64,000 bases of DNA from Paradesertivirga superstes (GTDB taxonomy: Bacteria > Bacteroidota > Bacteroidia > Sphingobacteriales > Sphingobacteriaceae): positions 248,001 through 312,000 of the forward strand of contig NZ_JBBJCN010000004.1 in NCBI RefSeq assembly GCF_037622515.1, read 5' to 3'. The notes beneath the pieces were generated by a model that saw only the letters and a list, made by a program, of their open reading frames with translations, did not search any database and was not told where the DNA came from. A program made the translations under genes and the position numbers. Positions 9,433 to 18,653 of this stretch are shown here, piece by piece. The number at the start of each line of letters is the position of its first letter. Position 1 is the first letter of the stretch.

Positions 9433-10364
9433 TACTTATTCAACTTTGCTGTATCAATACCAGCAGTTTTCTGCAATCCTTTTAAAATTTTAGTATTTGT
9501 TTTAAATATAGTTCCGTGCTTATGTCCTGCCGGAACGCTGGTTTCCTTCGAAGCATCGGTAAATGTTTTGAAATCAGCAGTTTTCAGGCTGCCATATTTC
9601 TTGTCGCGATAGGAATCAAAATAGATAAGATATTCCTCTCCTACCTTGGCAACCGAGGGGCCTTCCGTGAAACTATCTGTAAAAGGCTGCGAAACATTGG
9701 TGTAGGGACCAATCGCGGTTTTGCCGAAAGCAACTTTTATATTCCGCATTGGGCGAGTATTATCTTTCAAAACCAATACAAAGTCATTCGCCTTTCTTTT
9801 TACAATAACCGCATCAATCACACTAAATTCAGGATCGATAAAAAGCTTTGCCTGACTGAAAGATTTAAAATCCTTCGTTGTTGTATAATACATCCGGTGG
9901 TTGTTTTCTTCTTCTTCCAGTTTTTTTGGAAAACGGAACGGAATTGTAGAGGCCCAGATTATTATAAACTGATTATTATCCTCGTCATAAAATAACTCCG
10001 GAGCCCAAACATTCACCGTTGTTGGCTCATGTTCCATTACCGGGATAAACCTTTGTTCTGACCAATGAATAAGATCTTTTGATGATGCGTAACCAAAACC
10101 TTTATCACCTTTCCAGCTGCTTGTCCACACTAAGTGGAAAGTCCCGTCAGGTCCTTTTACGATAGAGGGGTCGCGCATAACTTTCTGGCTGCCTATTTCG
10201 GGCTTTAAAAAAACTTTGTCCAGATCATTCCACTTGTAGCCGTCGTAACTATATAAGAAACGCAAGCCCTGATCTGCGGGCTCGTGAAAAGAAGAGAACA
10301 TATATACTTCTTTTGAGCAGGAAGAGAAAATTACGACAATTAATAGTAATAGATATTTTTTCAT
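9432..10364 (-). CDS. GH43-like five-bladed propeller lipoprotein
   Basis: A 310-residue putative surface or periplasmic lipoprotein: the lipobox FSSC places the lipidated Cys at 16. Three acidic residues fit the GH43 triad: Asp65 in MRDPS (base), Asp184 in SVIDAVIV (pKa modulator) and Glu234 in FTEGPS (acid). HLVWTSSW and VWAPELFYD are typical blade motifs. It is a compact single-domain form without a carbohydrate-binding module. GH43 enzymes in pectin loci usually remove arabinofuranose or galactose residues; the subfamily cannot be fixed from inspection. It is preceded by a 119-base gap after the GH140 gene that holds a large hairpin, and is followed by a one-base overlap with the propeller gene. 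Confidence 0.8.
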   Translation of the reverse strand: MKKYLLLLIVVIFSSCSKEVYMFSSFHEPADQGLRFLYSYDGYKWNDLDKVFLKPEIGSQKVMRDPSIVKGPDGTFHLVWTSSWKGDKGFGYASSKDLIHWSEQRFIPVMEHEPTTVNVWAPELFYDEDNNQFIIIWASTIPFRFPKKLEEEENNHRMYYTTTKDFKSFSQAKLFIDPEFSVIDAVIVKRKANDFVLVLKDNTRPMRNIKVAFGKTAIGPYTNVSQPFTDSFTEGPSVAKVGEEYLIYFDSYRDKKYGSLKTADFKTFTDASKETSVPAGHKHGTIFKTNTKILKGLQKTAGIDTAKLNK

Positions 10365-10437
10365 TTAGGGTTCTTTATCATTATTGCTAAATACATCTTC
10401 GCTTCAGTCATCATCGATCGACTTTTCCATCCCGACC

Positions 10438-10486
10438 TAAGGAGAGATCTTTTAGCAGTCTGCTAATCTTCTTAGATTCCTCCTTA
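10438..10486 (-). other. Intra-operon hairpin after the GH140 stop
   Basis: In the 119-base gap between the GH140 and GH43 genes, TAAGGAG (10438-10444) pairs with CTCCTTA (10480-10486), enclosing a nested TAGCA/TGCTA hairpin near 10453-10465. The GH140 stop codon is part of the stem. No T-run follows on the minus strand, so it is not a standard terminator. It could be an mRNA processing or stability element that lets the two halves of the operon differ in abundance. Confidence 0.4.
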
Positions 10487-11896
10487 TTTTCCGTCCAAAA
10501 TCAATACCCAGTCATTTCCGTCTTTCTCATCACCCGGCGGATTAAATTCCTTTGTTCCTGTATTCTCAAATTCACCGATCTCAGCAGATTTTCCGTCACG
10601 TGGATTAAACCAGGACGCAGAAACTTTATCACCTTCAATCTTACCGAGGTTTACGCCGAAGTTTTTACCTGTATATGTATAGATGAAAGCATAATTTTTA
10701 CCTCTTGTCGCTAAAACCCGGCTATACTTTTCACCATTTTGTCCGCTGATTAATGACTGATCAGGAACTCTTTCTAAAAACGGGCGGGAAAGCATCAGAT
10801 TCTTTAAATGAATCATTTGACTTGCTCCCGGATTATTGATTGCTACTGTCCATAGCTCTTTGGCACCATAAGCACTTGATTTATCACTTTTACCAAGCAT
10901 TTGCATCACCGAATTATTACCATATGTATAGCCAAATGCACCAGAGAACACTGACCAATAGCCATATCTTCTCACATCCTTATCGACCCATCTTACCTCA
11001 GTTGTGTCATGCAATCCCTGTGGAATACCTTCATAGGAAGGCTCGCCATCTATGGTTGGTTTAGCAGGACTCAGACTGTAGTCATAATCCATAAATTTCC
11101 AGTTGTCCTCACCGAAATGACGCTTTTCTTTAGCGGAAGTATCCTGATTGTATCTCCTGTGGCCAGATTGAACCATGTTAAAGTCCAGCCACTCTTCATT
11201 ATGGAACCATTCTGATGATGCTGTCCTTCCCCGGGGATGAAAGGTCATTAAATGTGCAGAATCTATTTGTTTGATAGTGCTTCCGATGGTTTTCCAAACC
11301 GCAAGTGAATCACTACCGGGAATATCCCCACCATTTAACCAGATAATGTTTTTCCGGTCTTTATACCGGTTCGCTAAAAACTCAGAATATGCTTTCGCTT
11401 GCTGCTGATTAACATGGCCACCCTTCACGTTTGAACCCCAAACTGGAACTAATGCCATGTAAATGCCTTTTTCTGCTGCTTTATCGATTACATAATCAAT
11501 GTGATCCCAAAAATCATACTGCACGGAATCCGTAAAAGAATTCCCCTTTGTGGTATCTGGTTTTGCCACATCTAAATTAACCAGGGCCGAATCGCCATAA
11601 ACATTCACCGAATTAGGCACATCGTGCAATACCATCACCTGGATAACATTAAATCCTTTTTTTGCTCTGTCGTCAAGATACAGATCCGCTTCTTCCCTCT
11701 TTAACTTATTAAACAATAACCATCCGGTATCTCCCAACCAGAAAAAAGGCTCTCCATCTGCGGTAACCAGATAACGGCCATTTTCAGAAACTTTTAAAGC
11801 CTGCAAACCGGTAGAAGATCTAGTGCTGTCTTTTTGCGTGTTGCAGCCAAGTAACACAATAGAGAGAATTGAAATTAAACCTAAAAATCTGTTCAT
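10484..11896 (-). CDS. GH140-type apiosidase (DUF4038 family)
   Basis: A 470-residue lipoprotein with a DUF4038 TIM barrel and a C-terminal collagen-binding-like domain, the architecture of GH140. In the characterised member BT1012 the catalytic Asp and Glu are about residues 187 and 284; here the matching Asp191 in WLNGGDI and Glu285 in TIDGEPSYEG are present at nearly the same spacing. N-terminal FFWLGDTGWLLF and C-terminal WFNPRDGKS also fit. GH140 cleaves the beta-D-apiose linkage of rhamnogalacturonan II side chains. I prefer ATG 11896 to one at 11920 because it yields a compact lipoprotein signal (MNRFLGLIS ... LLGC) and avoids overlap with the beta-helix gene. It is the family member in this operon most diagnostic of apiose-containing pectin. 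Confidence 0.85.
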   Translation of the reverse strand: MNRFLGLISILSIVLLGCNTQKDSTRSSTGLQALKVSENGRYLVTADGEPFFWLGDTGWLLFNKLKREEADLYLDDRAKKGFNVIQVMVLHDVPNSVNVYGDSALVNLDVAKPDTTKGNSFTDSVQYDFWDHIDYVIDKAAEKGIYMALVPVWGSNVKGGHVNQQQAKAYSEFLANRYKDRKNIIWLNGGDIPGSDSLAVWKTIGSTIKQIDSAHLMTFHPRGRTASSEWFHNEEWLDFNMVQSGHRRYNQDTSAKEKRHFGEDNWKFMDYDYSLSPAKPTIDGEPSYEGIPQGLHDTTEVRWVDKDVRRYGYWSVFSGAFGYTYGNNSVMQMLGKSDKSSAYGAKELWTVAINNPGASQMIHLKNLMLSRPFLERVPDQSLISGQNGEKYSRVLATRGKNYAFIYTYTGKNFGVNLGKIEGDKVSASWFNPRDGKSAEIGEFENTGTKEFNPPGDEKDGNDWVLILDGK

Positions 11897-11901
11897 TAGC
11901 T

Positions 11902-14900
11902 TTAAATTTTGGTAATCCATAGTACTTCAGGACTGGAAGAAGAATTTTTTAAACTTATTGAATTTCCACCTTTAACTTCTTCCTCGGCTTTTAACCGGGC
12001 ACCAGTTCTGGGGTTGATATGATAAACTTTAAATGTTCCGTTAGCTGAACTTAAATCTAGCTGAACAGCTTTGGAAGAAGTATTATAAATGATATATGAT
12101 TGCCCACTTTTTGCAAGAGCTATCTGATTTTCAGGATTACCGCTCAGTGGCAGTACTTCCATAGAGGCAGCATCTTTTAATAAACCCTCGGGAGTATTGC
12201 TGATATTCGGCAAAGAGCCTCCTGCCATTACCACAGCCCATCCATTAGCATCAGAGCCATCTGCATTATAAGTCACTGCTTTTCCCGGGAATTTTTTGCG
12301 GTATTCTGAAACAGCCCGGTAAACCTGTTCAAAAGAACTTGCTTTGGGTTTTAATAAACGGGCATGCTGGCGGGGAGCAAGGTTCTGACCGCCTTTTGGT
12401 TCATAGGTACTTCCATCTGCCTGATAGTGCCAGTATTTAATATCGATTATATCTACAATTGATGCCCGGTCTTTATCCGCAAGAATCGCATCCTGCACAT
12501 CTTTAGTTGTGCTTAAGCTAATCAATGCATTTTTTCCGGTTTCTTTTTCCCATCCTTTAATGGTGTCTAACCAAAATTGAACAAAATGCAGCGGGCCGGT
12601 GTACTCGGCACTAACTGACTGTATTACTCCGCTATTAGAGGCAAAATTGTCAAGGCATTTTTTAATATAGGCTTTATGCAATTCCCTCCTTACGGGATGA
12701 CTGATATCATAAAACTGGTCTGCCATAAAAATTCTTTTATCGCCTGCATAAGGTACAGGCTCGGGGAAGCCTGTATTGTTTATATTATTGGCTGGACGCC
12801 ATGGAAAATCGGCATAATGCGCCCCTGCTTCGATAATATTATGCTGGAAGTAATTCTCATGAATTAAAACTAATCCTTTTTGATCCGCTAAATCAGCAAA
12901 TTGCTTTAAGCGGTTCCAATACCAGTTATTATATTTAGTCAGGTCGTATTTGCTTAAGCCATCCCATGCAGTACCTTGTCCGCTGCGGGCGAATGGTAAT
13001 TCGTAAAATGGAGGCCAAACTTCACCGTCCATTCTACGGATGCGTTCATGGTCGTCACGTCGGCGATCATACCATAACCCATAATTATGATCAAGTGCAA
13101 CAACATTATCCAGCTTTAAGCTGTCTGTCATCAATCCCAGATCATCTGTTAATCCTCTGCCGGTTTTTCCAGGCACAAAACGGGTAATATGAGGCTTAGC
13201 TGAAGCTAATCCATGAGGACGAGAACTTCCGTTCCACCATTGTACGTCGCGGCTTTTTCCGGTTACTAAAGCATTTCCTCTAACCAACAGGCCATTTTGA
13301 ATATGGAAGGCCTCGGCTTTCGCCGGAGTTATGAGTTTTTTAATACCGATTTGATCGATCGATTTAATCCCTTTTGCAGTTATTGATATCGGATTACGGG
13401 ATGGGGCGCCATCGATAAAATCTGACAACACTGGTGCTGGTGAAACTGCTTTCGCCGTTAAAGCCATTGCAACGTCTACCGGCGGACTGCTTGATGCTTC
13501 AGTATCAATATTTAACAGCTGAATGCGGGGTTGCACTTTATCACCAAGCCTGTCTTTCAACTGAGCATAATATAAACTTCTTGGCTCAATCTGCTCGTTA
13601 GACATCCCCCAATAACCATTTCCATCAAATTGCGCCCATGTGCCAAAGGCCCAGTTCTGAGCAGTCGGGGGAGCAAAATTATTAACCTTACTTGCAGAAC
13701 ATTGCCAAAAAACACTGTTTGCCGCAGTCCAACCTGCCCCCTGCCCGTCATGTCCGCGGTTTACATAACTTAAAGCCTGTCCGTCTACATTTACAATATC
13801 AAACAACACACCCGAAGCCCAGCTGTCGATGGCACCAGAGAAACTGTAAGGTAAATGTGATTCGCATTGCACAAACACATTAGGCCCGGGAGCACAATAT
13901 CCAACAGCAAAATCGTGGTAGCCGCGTTCCGAATAAATGCGTTGAAAAAGCGTTTGTTGTCCGTTAGTATAAAACGTATATCTTCTTTGAGCAGCAATTT
14001 CTGAAATCGGGTTTAGCGATTTACAATCTTCAACAGTGATGCGTCTGGCTGTTTCCTGTACGAAAACTGCAGAACCGGCAAATTGACGAAACTCTAATTG
14101 TCTGGCCCATGCATCGATAACATTTTCGAAAGAGACCGCCATCCAGCGATGGTCCTCATCTTTTTGATTCGACTGATTATAAGTTGATTGCAGCTGCAAA
14201 TTCTCTATCCCGACATTTGAGATACGACCAGACCAGGTATACTCGGCTACAGTTCCGCCTCCAAATACAGTGTCTAAAGAATTGGTGAGAGGAGCATCAA
14301 TGGTTATTCGCGAACCTTTAATAGCAGTAATCTTTCTATCCCAGTAAATATCCCGCTGGCCGGGTTTCCAGCCTAAATAAGTTTCTCCACCACCAAAGTG
14401 ATCGGCACCTAATTTATCAATCCATGCTTTTGTGGATGGCCTGCGAATCTGAATGTAATCTCCGACTGTAAGACCCTGAATGGTTGAAACACTAAAATTC
14501 AAAGCGTTTACAGGAACATATGCATCTGAAATTTTTACTGCCGCAGATAGTTTTTTATCCTTCTTTCCGGCTATGGATATTAACGTTTCCCTGCTAAACC
14601 CTGCCCCAATAATCACTGTGCCATTTTTCCCTGCTCCGCTTCCCCTGAGAACTACCCCCGAAGCATTAATATTCAGAGATCCATTCACAGAAAAGCTTCC
14701 TTTTTCAAGTAAAACAACGCCTCTGAACCCATTCTTATCTAAAGGCAGTGAAGAGACATGATCTATAGCAGACTGAATTCTTAAAGTAGCATCACCAGAT
14801 TTAACAGGAACAATTACTTTAACCGGTACATCCGGAATTGCGACCTCTCCCGCCATGTACCCGGCATAAGAAAAATCGGGAACACGATCGCCTTTTTCGT

Positions 14901-15051
14901 TTGACTCATAAACTAGTTTCCCCTCTTTATTTAATGAAATAGGATCAACTGGAATTGGTTTCTTCTGAGCATATCCGTTTACAGTAAAAGCAGATACGCC
15001 AATAAAACATGCAACTAGTACTTTACGAAAGTTTGTTATGCGATCCGTCAT
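11902..15051 (-). CDS. Beta-helix plus DUF6298 two-domain protein
   Basis: A 1049-residue exported protein (hydrophobic segment about 10-28, then NGYAQ). Residues about 80-560 form a right-handed parallel beta-helix (pectate-lyase superfamily): repeating ITVEDCKSL, VFWQCSAS and RISNVGIENL type coils. From about residue 650 to 970 there is a different domain with TIM-barrel-like segments (LDHNYGLWYDRRRDD, KGLVLIHENYFQHN, VDIIDIKYWHYQADG) that matches DUF6298 as I know it. A small beta-sandwich with IIYNTSS and YHINPRTGAR closes the protein, like the tail of the neighbouring GH140. No activity is established to my knowledge. Position directly after PL1 (8 bases) and before GH140 points to cleavage of a pectin backbone or side chain. 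Two catalytic modules in one chain are plausible. Confidence 0.75.
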   Translation of the reverse strand: MTDRITNFRKVLVACFIGVSAFTVNGYAQKKPIPVDPISLNKEGKLVYESNEKGDRVPDFSYAGYMAGEVAIPDVPVKVIVPVKSGDATLRIQSAIDHVSSLPLDKNGFRGVVLLEKGSFSVNGSLNINASGVVLRGSGAGKNGTVIIGAGFSRETLISIAGKKDKKLSAAVKISDAYVPVNALNFSVSTIQGLTVGDYIQIRRPSTKAWIDKLGADHFGGGETYLGWKPGQRDIYWDRKITAIKGSRITIDAPLTNSLDTVFGGGTVAEYTWSGRISNVGIENLQLQSTYNQSNQKDEDHRWMAVSFENVIDAWARQLEFRQFAGSAVFVQETARRITVEDCKSLNPISEIAAQRRYTFYTNGQQTLFQRIYSERGYHDFAVGYCAPGPNVFVQCESHLPYSFSGAIDSWASGVLFDIVNVDGQALSYVNRGHDGQGAGWTAANSVFWQCSASKVNNFAPPTAQNWAFGTWAQFDGNGYWGMSNEQIEPRSLYYAQLKDRLGDKVQPRIQLLNIDTEASSSPPVDVAMALTAKAVSPAPVLSDFIDGAPSRNPISITAKGIKSIDQIGIKKLITPAKAEAFHIQNGLLVRGNALVTGKSRDVQWWNGSSRPHGLASAKPHITRFVPGKTGRGLTDDLGLMTDSLKLDNVVALDHNYGLWYDRRRDDHERIRRMDGEVWPPFYELPFARSGQGTAWDGLSKYDLTKYNNWYWNRLKQFADLADQKGLVLIHENYFQHNIIEAGAHYADFPWRPANNINNTGFPEPVPYAGDKRIFMADQFYDISHPVRRELHKAYIKKCLDNFASNSGVIQSVSAEYTGPLHFVQFWLDTIKGWEKETGKNALISLSTTKDVQDAILADKDRASIVDIIDIKYWHYQADGSTYEPKGGQNLAPRQHARLLKPKASSFEQVYRAVSEYRKKFPGKAVTYNADGSDANGWAVVMAGGSLPNISNTPEGLLKDAASMEVLPLSGNPENQIALAKSGQSYIIYNTSSKAVQLDLSSANGTFKVYHINPRTGARLKAEEEVKGGNSISLKNSSSSPEVLWITKI

Positions 15052-15059
15052 TAATAAGG

Positions 15060-16703
15060 TTAATTAAGGGGCTTTACAGTATTTAAAGGAACCAGGCTGT
15101 TTAAATATTCTTCGATGTTGCTGTACCCGTTTTTGTTGGGATCAAGACTCGCATCTGCAGCGTTCTTAGGATTTAAATTGTTTTTAGACTCCCATGCATC
15201 CGGCATACCATCATTGTCAGAATCTTTGTATGGTGTGCCCTTGTATTCAGGATATCCACCTACCTGACTGATATCACTGATGATTCCCTGCTTATAGGAG
15301 TCTGATGGTAAACGGCGTTTAATGTATTGCTTTCCAATATCTGTTTTTCCGTCTTCCTTATAGAAAATCTTTCCTGTTTTAACAGTTTGAATAATGCGGG
15401 TGTCTACCGGATCTCTTTTTGGTAAGCTTGCACCCACGTTTTTTAGAACGTAATCGTAAGCAGCTGTTGCTGAGATTGTAGTAACTTTAGCCATAGGAAG
15501 AGGTTTGTTTACGCGAATGCTATCGGTATGTCTTCCGGCATCAGGCATATCCTCAATCTGAACGCCGCCATCCCAGTTATCTTTGGTTACGCGATCATTC
15601 CCTTCTACGATATTGCCATTAACATAGACTTTGCCATAAAGCGTTTTTTTGTCGGGTGAACGACCCGCCTCCGGCTTTAAAATTCGATGACCTATAGGCT
15701 TATCTCTCGGTGTGATTGGTCCCGGCTTGTAATAATTGTTGATAAAATTGAATAAAGAATTATTATCACCACCATCAGCAGAACGGTTCCACCAGTTGAA
15801 TACAACATTGTTTACAAAACCAAAATCACCGTACATTCCAATTGAAGGATTGCGGCTGATGTTATTGGCCCAAAGATTACGCATGAAGGTACTGTTCAAG
15901 CCGCCAATTGTACTTCCAAAGGAGTGATTGTAAGTATCAAGTGCTTCAGAAAATATAGAATTCTGGATGGTAATATTTACTGTCGGAAGCTTTTGTTGTA
16001 CCCCGTCGCCAGAATCATACACGTGGCGATACATTGACATATTTTCGTCCAGTCCCCAGCTTGCAGAAACGTGATCAATGATAATATTTCCTACACCATT
16101 GCCGCCAATGGCATCATCTCTGCGCAGAACGTCTGTTTCTCCTCTGCGAAATCTCATGTAACGAATAACCACATCGTGAGTATTGATCCAGACAGATTCT
16201 CCGGCAATACAGATCCCATCACCAGGAGCAGACTGACCGGCAATAGTAATATAAGGAGCTCGTATGGTAATCGGAGAATTTAAGCGTATAATACCCGCAA
16301 CATTAAAAACTACAATTCTCGCTCCACCCTGTTCGCAAGCTTCACGCAAACTGCCAGGACCGCTGTCATTTAGATTAGTTACAACATATACTTTTCCGCC
16401 ACGACCGCCGAAAGAATAGGCACCCCCGCCTTCAGCACCAGGAAAAGCCAGAACAGGCGATTGAGGAAGATCAGATGGTTTAGCAGCCCATGGAATAAAG
16501 GGTCTGCCATTTTTTGCATCCTTTTCTACCTGCGGCAGAGCTTTCATCCAGGCTACATCAGATAAGCGTTTTACTTCATTTAAAACTGAATCACCTTTCT
16601 TTTCTAAAGCAGGTGGAATTACAGGATATTGAGCTAATACCGGCTGGCACAGAGAAGCCAGAAAAGCCATGCTTAAAATTTTTTTCAGTGAGATATTTAT
16701 CAT
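15060..16703 (-). CDS. PL1 family pectate lyase
   Basis: A 547-residue secreted lyase that splits homogalacturonan by beta-elimination. After the signal peptide (ending PVLAQ) and a helical linker, the beta-helix starts at FPGAEGGGAYSFGGRGG (about 87-103). Characteristic PL1 features follow: VIRYMRFRRGE, NIIIDHVSASWGLDENMS and a later FVNNVVFNWWNR coil. The tail has a calcium-binding thrombospondin-type-3 motif (DSDNDGMPDAWE). It is the first gene of the long operon and is preceded by an operator/promoter at 16821-16884. It is a close paralogue of the gene at 16969. Confidence 0.92.
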   Translation of the reverse strand: MINISLKKILSMAFLASLCQPVLAQYPVIPPALEKKGDSVLNEVKRLSDVAWMKALPQVEKDAKNGRPFIPWAAKPSDLPQSPVLAFPGAEGGGAYSFGGRGGKVYVVTNLNDSGPGSLREACEQGGARIVVFNVAGIIRLNSPITIRAPYITIAGQSAPGDGICIAGESVWINTHDVVIRYMRFRRGETDVLRRDDAIGGNGVGNIIIDHVSASWGLDENMSMYRHVYDSGDGVQQKLPTVNITIQNSIFSEALDTYNHSFGSTIGGLNSTFMRNLWANNISRNPSIGMYGDFGFVNNVVFNWWNRSADGGDNNSLFNFINNYYKPGPITPRDKPIGHRILKPEAGRSPDKKTLYGKVYVNGNIVEGNDRVTKDNWDGGVQIEDMPDAGRHTDSIRVNKPLPMAKVTTISATAAYDYVLKNVGASLPKRDPVDTRIIQTVKTGKIFYKEDGKTDIGKQYIKRRLPSDSYKQGIISDISQVGGYPEYKGTPYKDSDNDGMPDAWESKNNLNPKNAADASLDPNKNGYSNIEEYLNSLVPLNTVKPLN

Positions 16704-16820
16704 GAATATTTAGTATAAAATAAAAAACAACCTAATATTAATCCTGCTAAGCAAGGTTTCAAAATTTCGAAATTGTTAATCTTTTGGTTTTAATTATGAT
16801 TAGAAGATATAATTATAATA

Positions 16821-16884
16821 CAAAAATAGGCTTACGGAGCTTAATATACTGTATTATTTTCTCATGGTATTATAGCATATTATC
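16821..16884 (-). promoter_or_regulatory. Operator (16850-16884) plus -7 box (16821-16828), site 1
   Basis: In gene sense the operator holds half-sites ATATGCTATA and AAATAATACA, offset by 21 bp. After a 21-bp gap comes TATTTTTG, a Bacteroidota -7 box (consensus TAnnTTTG). The predicted transcript starts about 110 bases before the PL1 gene at 15060-16703. The same element with the same geometry occurs seven more times in this window. The direct-repeat spacing of two helical turns is that of AraC-type binding sites. Confidence 0.75.
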
Positions 16885-16916
16885 TATAAAGGCATTGTTA
16901 CTTTGGGGCTATAAAT

Positions 16917-16946
16917 TAAAAAAGGGAGTAACCACACTCCCTTTTT
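16917..16946 (-). terminator. Rho-independent terminator after the second PL1 gene
   Basis: GGGAGT (16924-16929) pairs with ACTCCC (16936-16941) around a six-base loop, and the minus strand continues into a T-run. It lies just downstream of the stop at 16969 and separates the 16969-19847 operon from the long operon that begins at 16703. Confidence 0.85.
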
Positions 16947-16968
16947 AACCAAAAACCAAACTAAACTC

Positions 16969-18636
16969 TTAAGGCTTTACATTTGCTACAGAAACAACGC
17001 TGTTTAAATAGTCTTCGATACTAGTATAACCATCATTATTTTTATCTGCACTTGCATCTGCCGCATCCTTTGGATTCAAGCCATTTTTAGATTCCCAATC
17101 ATCAGGCATTCCATCACTATCAGAATCTTTATATGGACTTCCTTTGTAAACCGGGTAACCACCTACCTGGCTGATATCTGTAATTATACCGCCTTTATAC
17201 GAGTCGATAGGTAAACGGCGATGTTCAAACTGTGTCGAAGGAAGTTTGACATTTTTTGGAGTAACAATCTTTCCGGTCCTTACCTGTTCAACAATCCGTA
17301 TATCTACAGGATCTCTTTTCGGTAAAGAAGCTCCCGCATTATTCAATACAAAATTATATGCCTGAATTGCAGGGAGAATAGTGATAGGAGGCATGGGCAT
17401 TGGCTTTTTAACCCGCATGGCTGCAAAGTAAGTTTTAGCCTTGTCAAAATTCATTAACTCGCCGTCTTTACCTTCTACCTGTATTCCACCGGCCCAGTTG
17501 TCTTTCGTAATCTTGTCATTTCCTTCAATAATGTTTCCCTCTACATATGCTCTTCCAAACACCACATAGGGCAATTTGCTGCGCCCCGATTCGGGCTTTA
17601 AAATACGATAGCTAATTGGCTGATCTAAAGGAGTCAGAGGGCCTGGCTTATAGTAATTATTGATGATATTGTACATGGCTGTATAATCTCCACCATCCGT
17701 GGAACGGTGCACCCAGTTAAATACTACATTATTTGCAAAATTGAAGATCCCGTTCCAACCGATAGACGGGTTACGGGCAGCATTATCAGCCCAAAGATTA
17801 CGCATGAAGGTAGCATTTTCTCCTCCAAGTGTACTTCCGAACGCGTGATTCCAGGTATCCAATGCCTCCGAAAAAATTGAGTTTTGAATGGTAATATTTA
17901 CTGTTCCTAATTTGTCTTCGATCTTTCCTGTACTGTCGTTATACATATGGCGGTACATCGACATGTTTTCATCCAATCCCCAGCTTGCTGAAACATGGTC
18001 TATCATAATGTTTCCTATTGGATTACCACCAATTGCATCATCACGTCGGCCAACAAATGTTTCACCTCTTCTGAAACGCATGTAGCGAATTATCACATCA
18101 TGCGTATTAATCCAAACAGATTCGCCTGCCACACATACACCGTCACCGGGCGCAGTCTGTCCGGCGATGGTAATGTAAGGCGCACGGATGATTAAAGGAG
18201 TTTTAATACGGATTATTCCGGAAACATTAAAAACTACAGTACGCGCGCCACCTTGTTCGCAGGCATCACGCAATGTGCCTGGTCCGCTGTCCGCCAGACT
18301 TGTAACTACAATAACTTTTCCTCCCCTGCCACCAAATGAGTAAGCACCGCCACCTTCGGCACCGGGAAAAGCGAGAATATCTGCCTGAGGCAAATCGTAT
18401 GGTCTGCCTGCCCATGGAATATAAGGCTTTCCTTCTTTAGCTTGTTGCTCAATAACAACTAATGCTTTTTGCCAGGCGATATCGGATTTACGATTTGCGT
18501 CAGCCATCATTGCGTTTGTGGCTTTTGAAACTTCGGGTGGTATACTGGGGTATTGTGCCACTGCCGTATGGATTAAACCCAGTACCAGTACCGGCAATAA
18601 CAACCGTCTTAAATTATCCTTCATTTTCTGAATCAT
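16969..18636 (-). CDS. PL1 family pectate lyase (paralogue of 15060)
   Basis: A 555-residue secreted pectate lyase nearly collinear with the product of 15060-16703: the same N-terminal linker, FPGAEGGGAYSFGGRGG, IIRYMRFRRGETFVG, NIMIDHVSASWGLDENMS and a DSDSDGMPDDWE calcium motif near the C-terminus. Signal peptide ends near TAVAQ; initiation could be at 18636 or at an ATG four codons later. Differences lie mainly in the loops after the central coils, so the two enzymes may prefer different chain lengths or methylation. It is the second gene after the double DUF3826 gene (17 bases apart) and is followed by a strong terminator. Confidence 0.92.
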   Translation of the reverse strand: MIQKMKDNLRRLLLPVLVLGLIHTAVAQYPSIPPEVSKATNAMMADANRKSDIAWQKALVVIEQQAKEGKPYIPWAGRPYDLPQADILAFPGAEGGGAYSFGGRGGKVIVVTSLADSGPGTLRDACEQGGARTVVFNVSGIIRIKTPLIIRAPYITIAGQTAPGDGVCVAGESVWINTHDVIIRYMRFRRGETFVGRRDDAIGGNPIGNIMIDHVSASWGLDENMSMYRHMYNDSTGKIEDKLGTVNITIQNSIFSEALDTWNHAFGSTLGGENATFMRNLWADNAARNPSIGWNGIFNFANNVVFNWVHRSTDGGDYTAMYNIINNYYKPGPLTPLDQPISYRILKPESGRSKLPYVVFGRAYVEGNIIEGNDKITKDNWAGGIQVEGKDGELMNFDKAKTYFAAMRVKKPMPMPPITILPAIQAYNFVLNNAGASLPKRDPVDIRIVEQVRTGKIVTPKNVKLPSTQFEHRRLPIDSYKGGIITDISQVGGYPVYKGSPYKDSDSDGMPDDWESKNGLNPKDAADASADKNNDGYTSIEDYLNSVVSVANVKP

Positions 18637-18653
18637 TTCTTTTGAGGTTAAAC

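Noticed and set aside
9516..9995. A 159-codon open frame on the plus strand
   Set aside because: It is antisense to the GH43-like gene, whose catalytic residues are intact; the translated frame resembles no protein.
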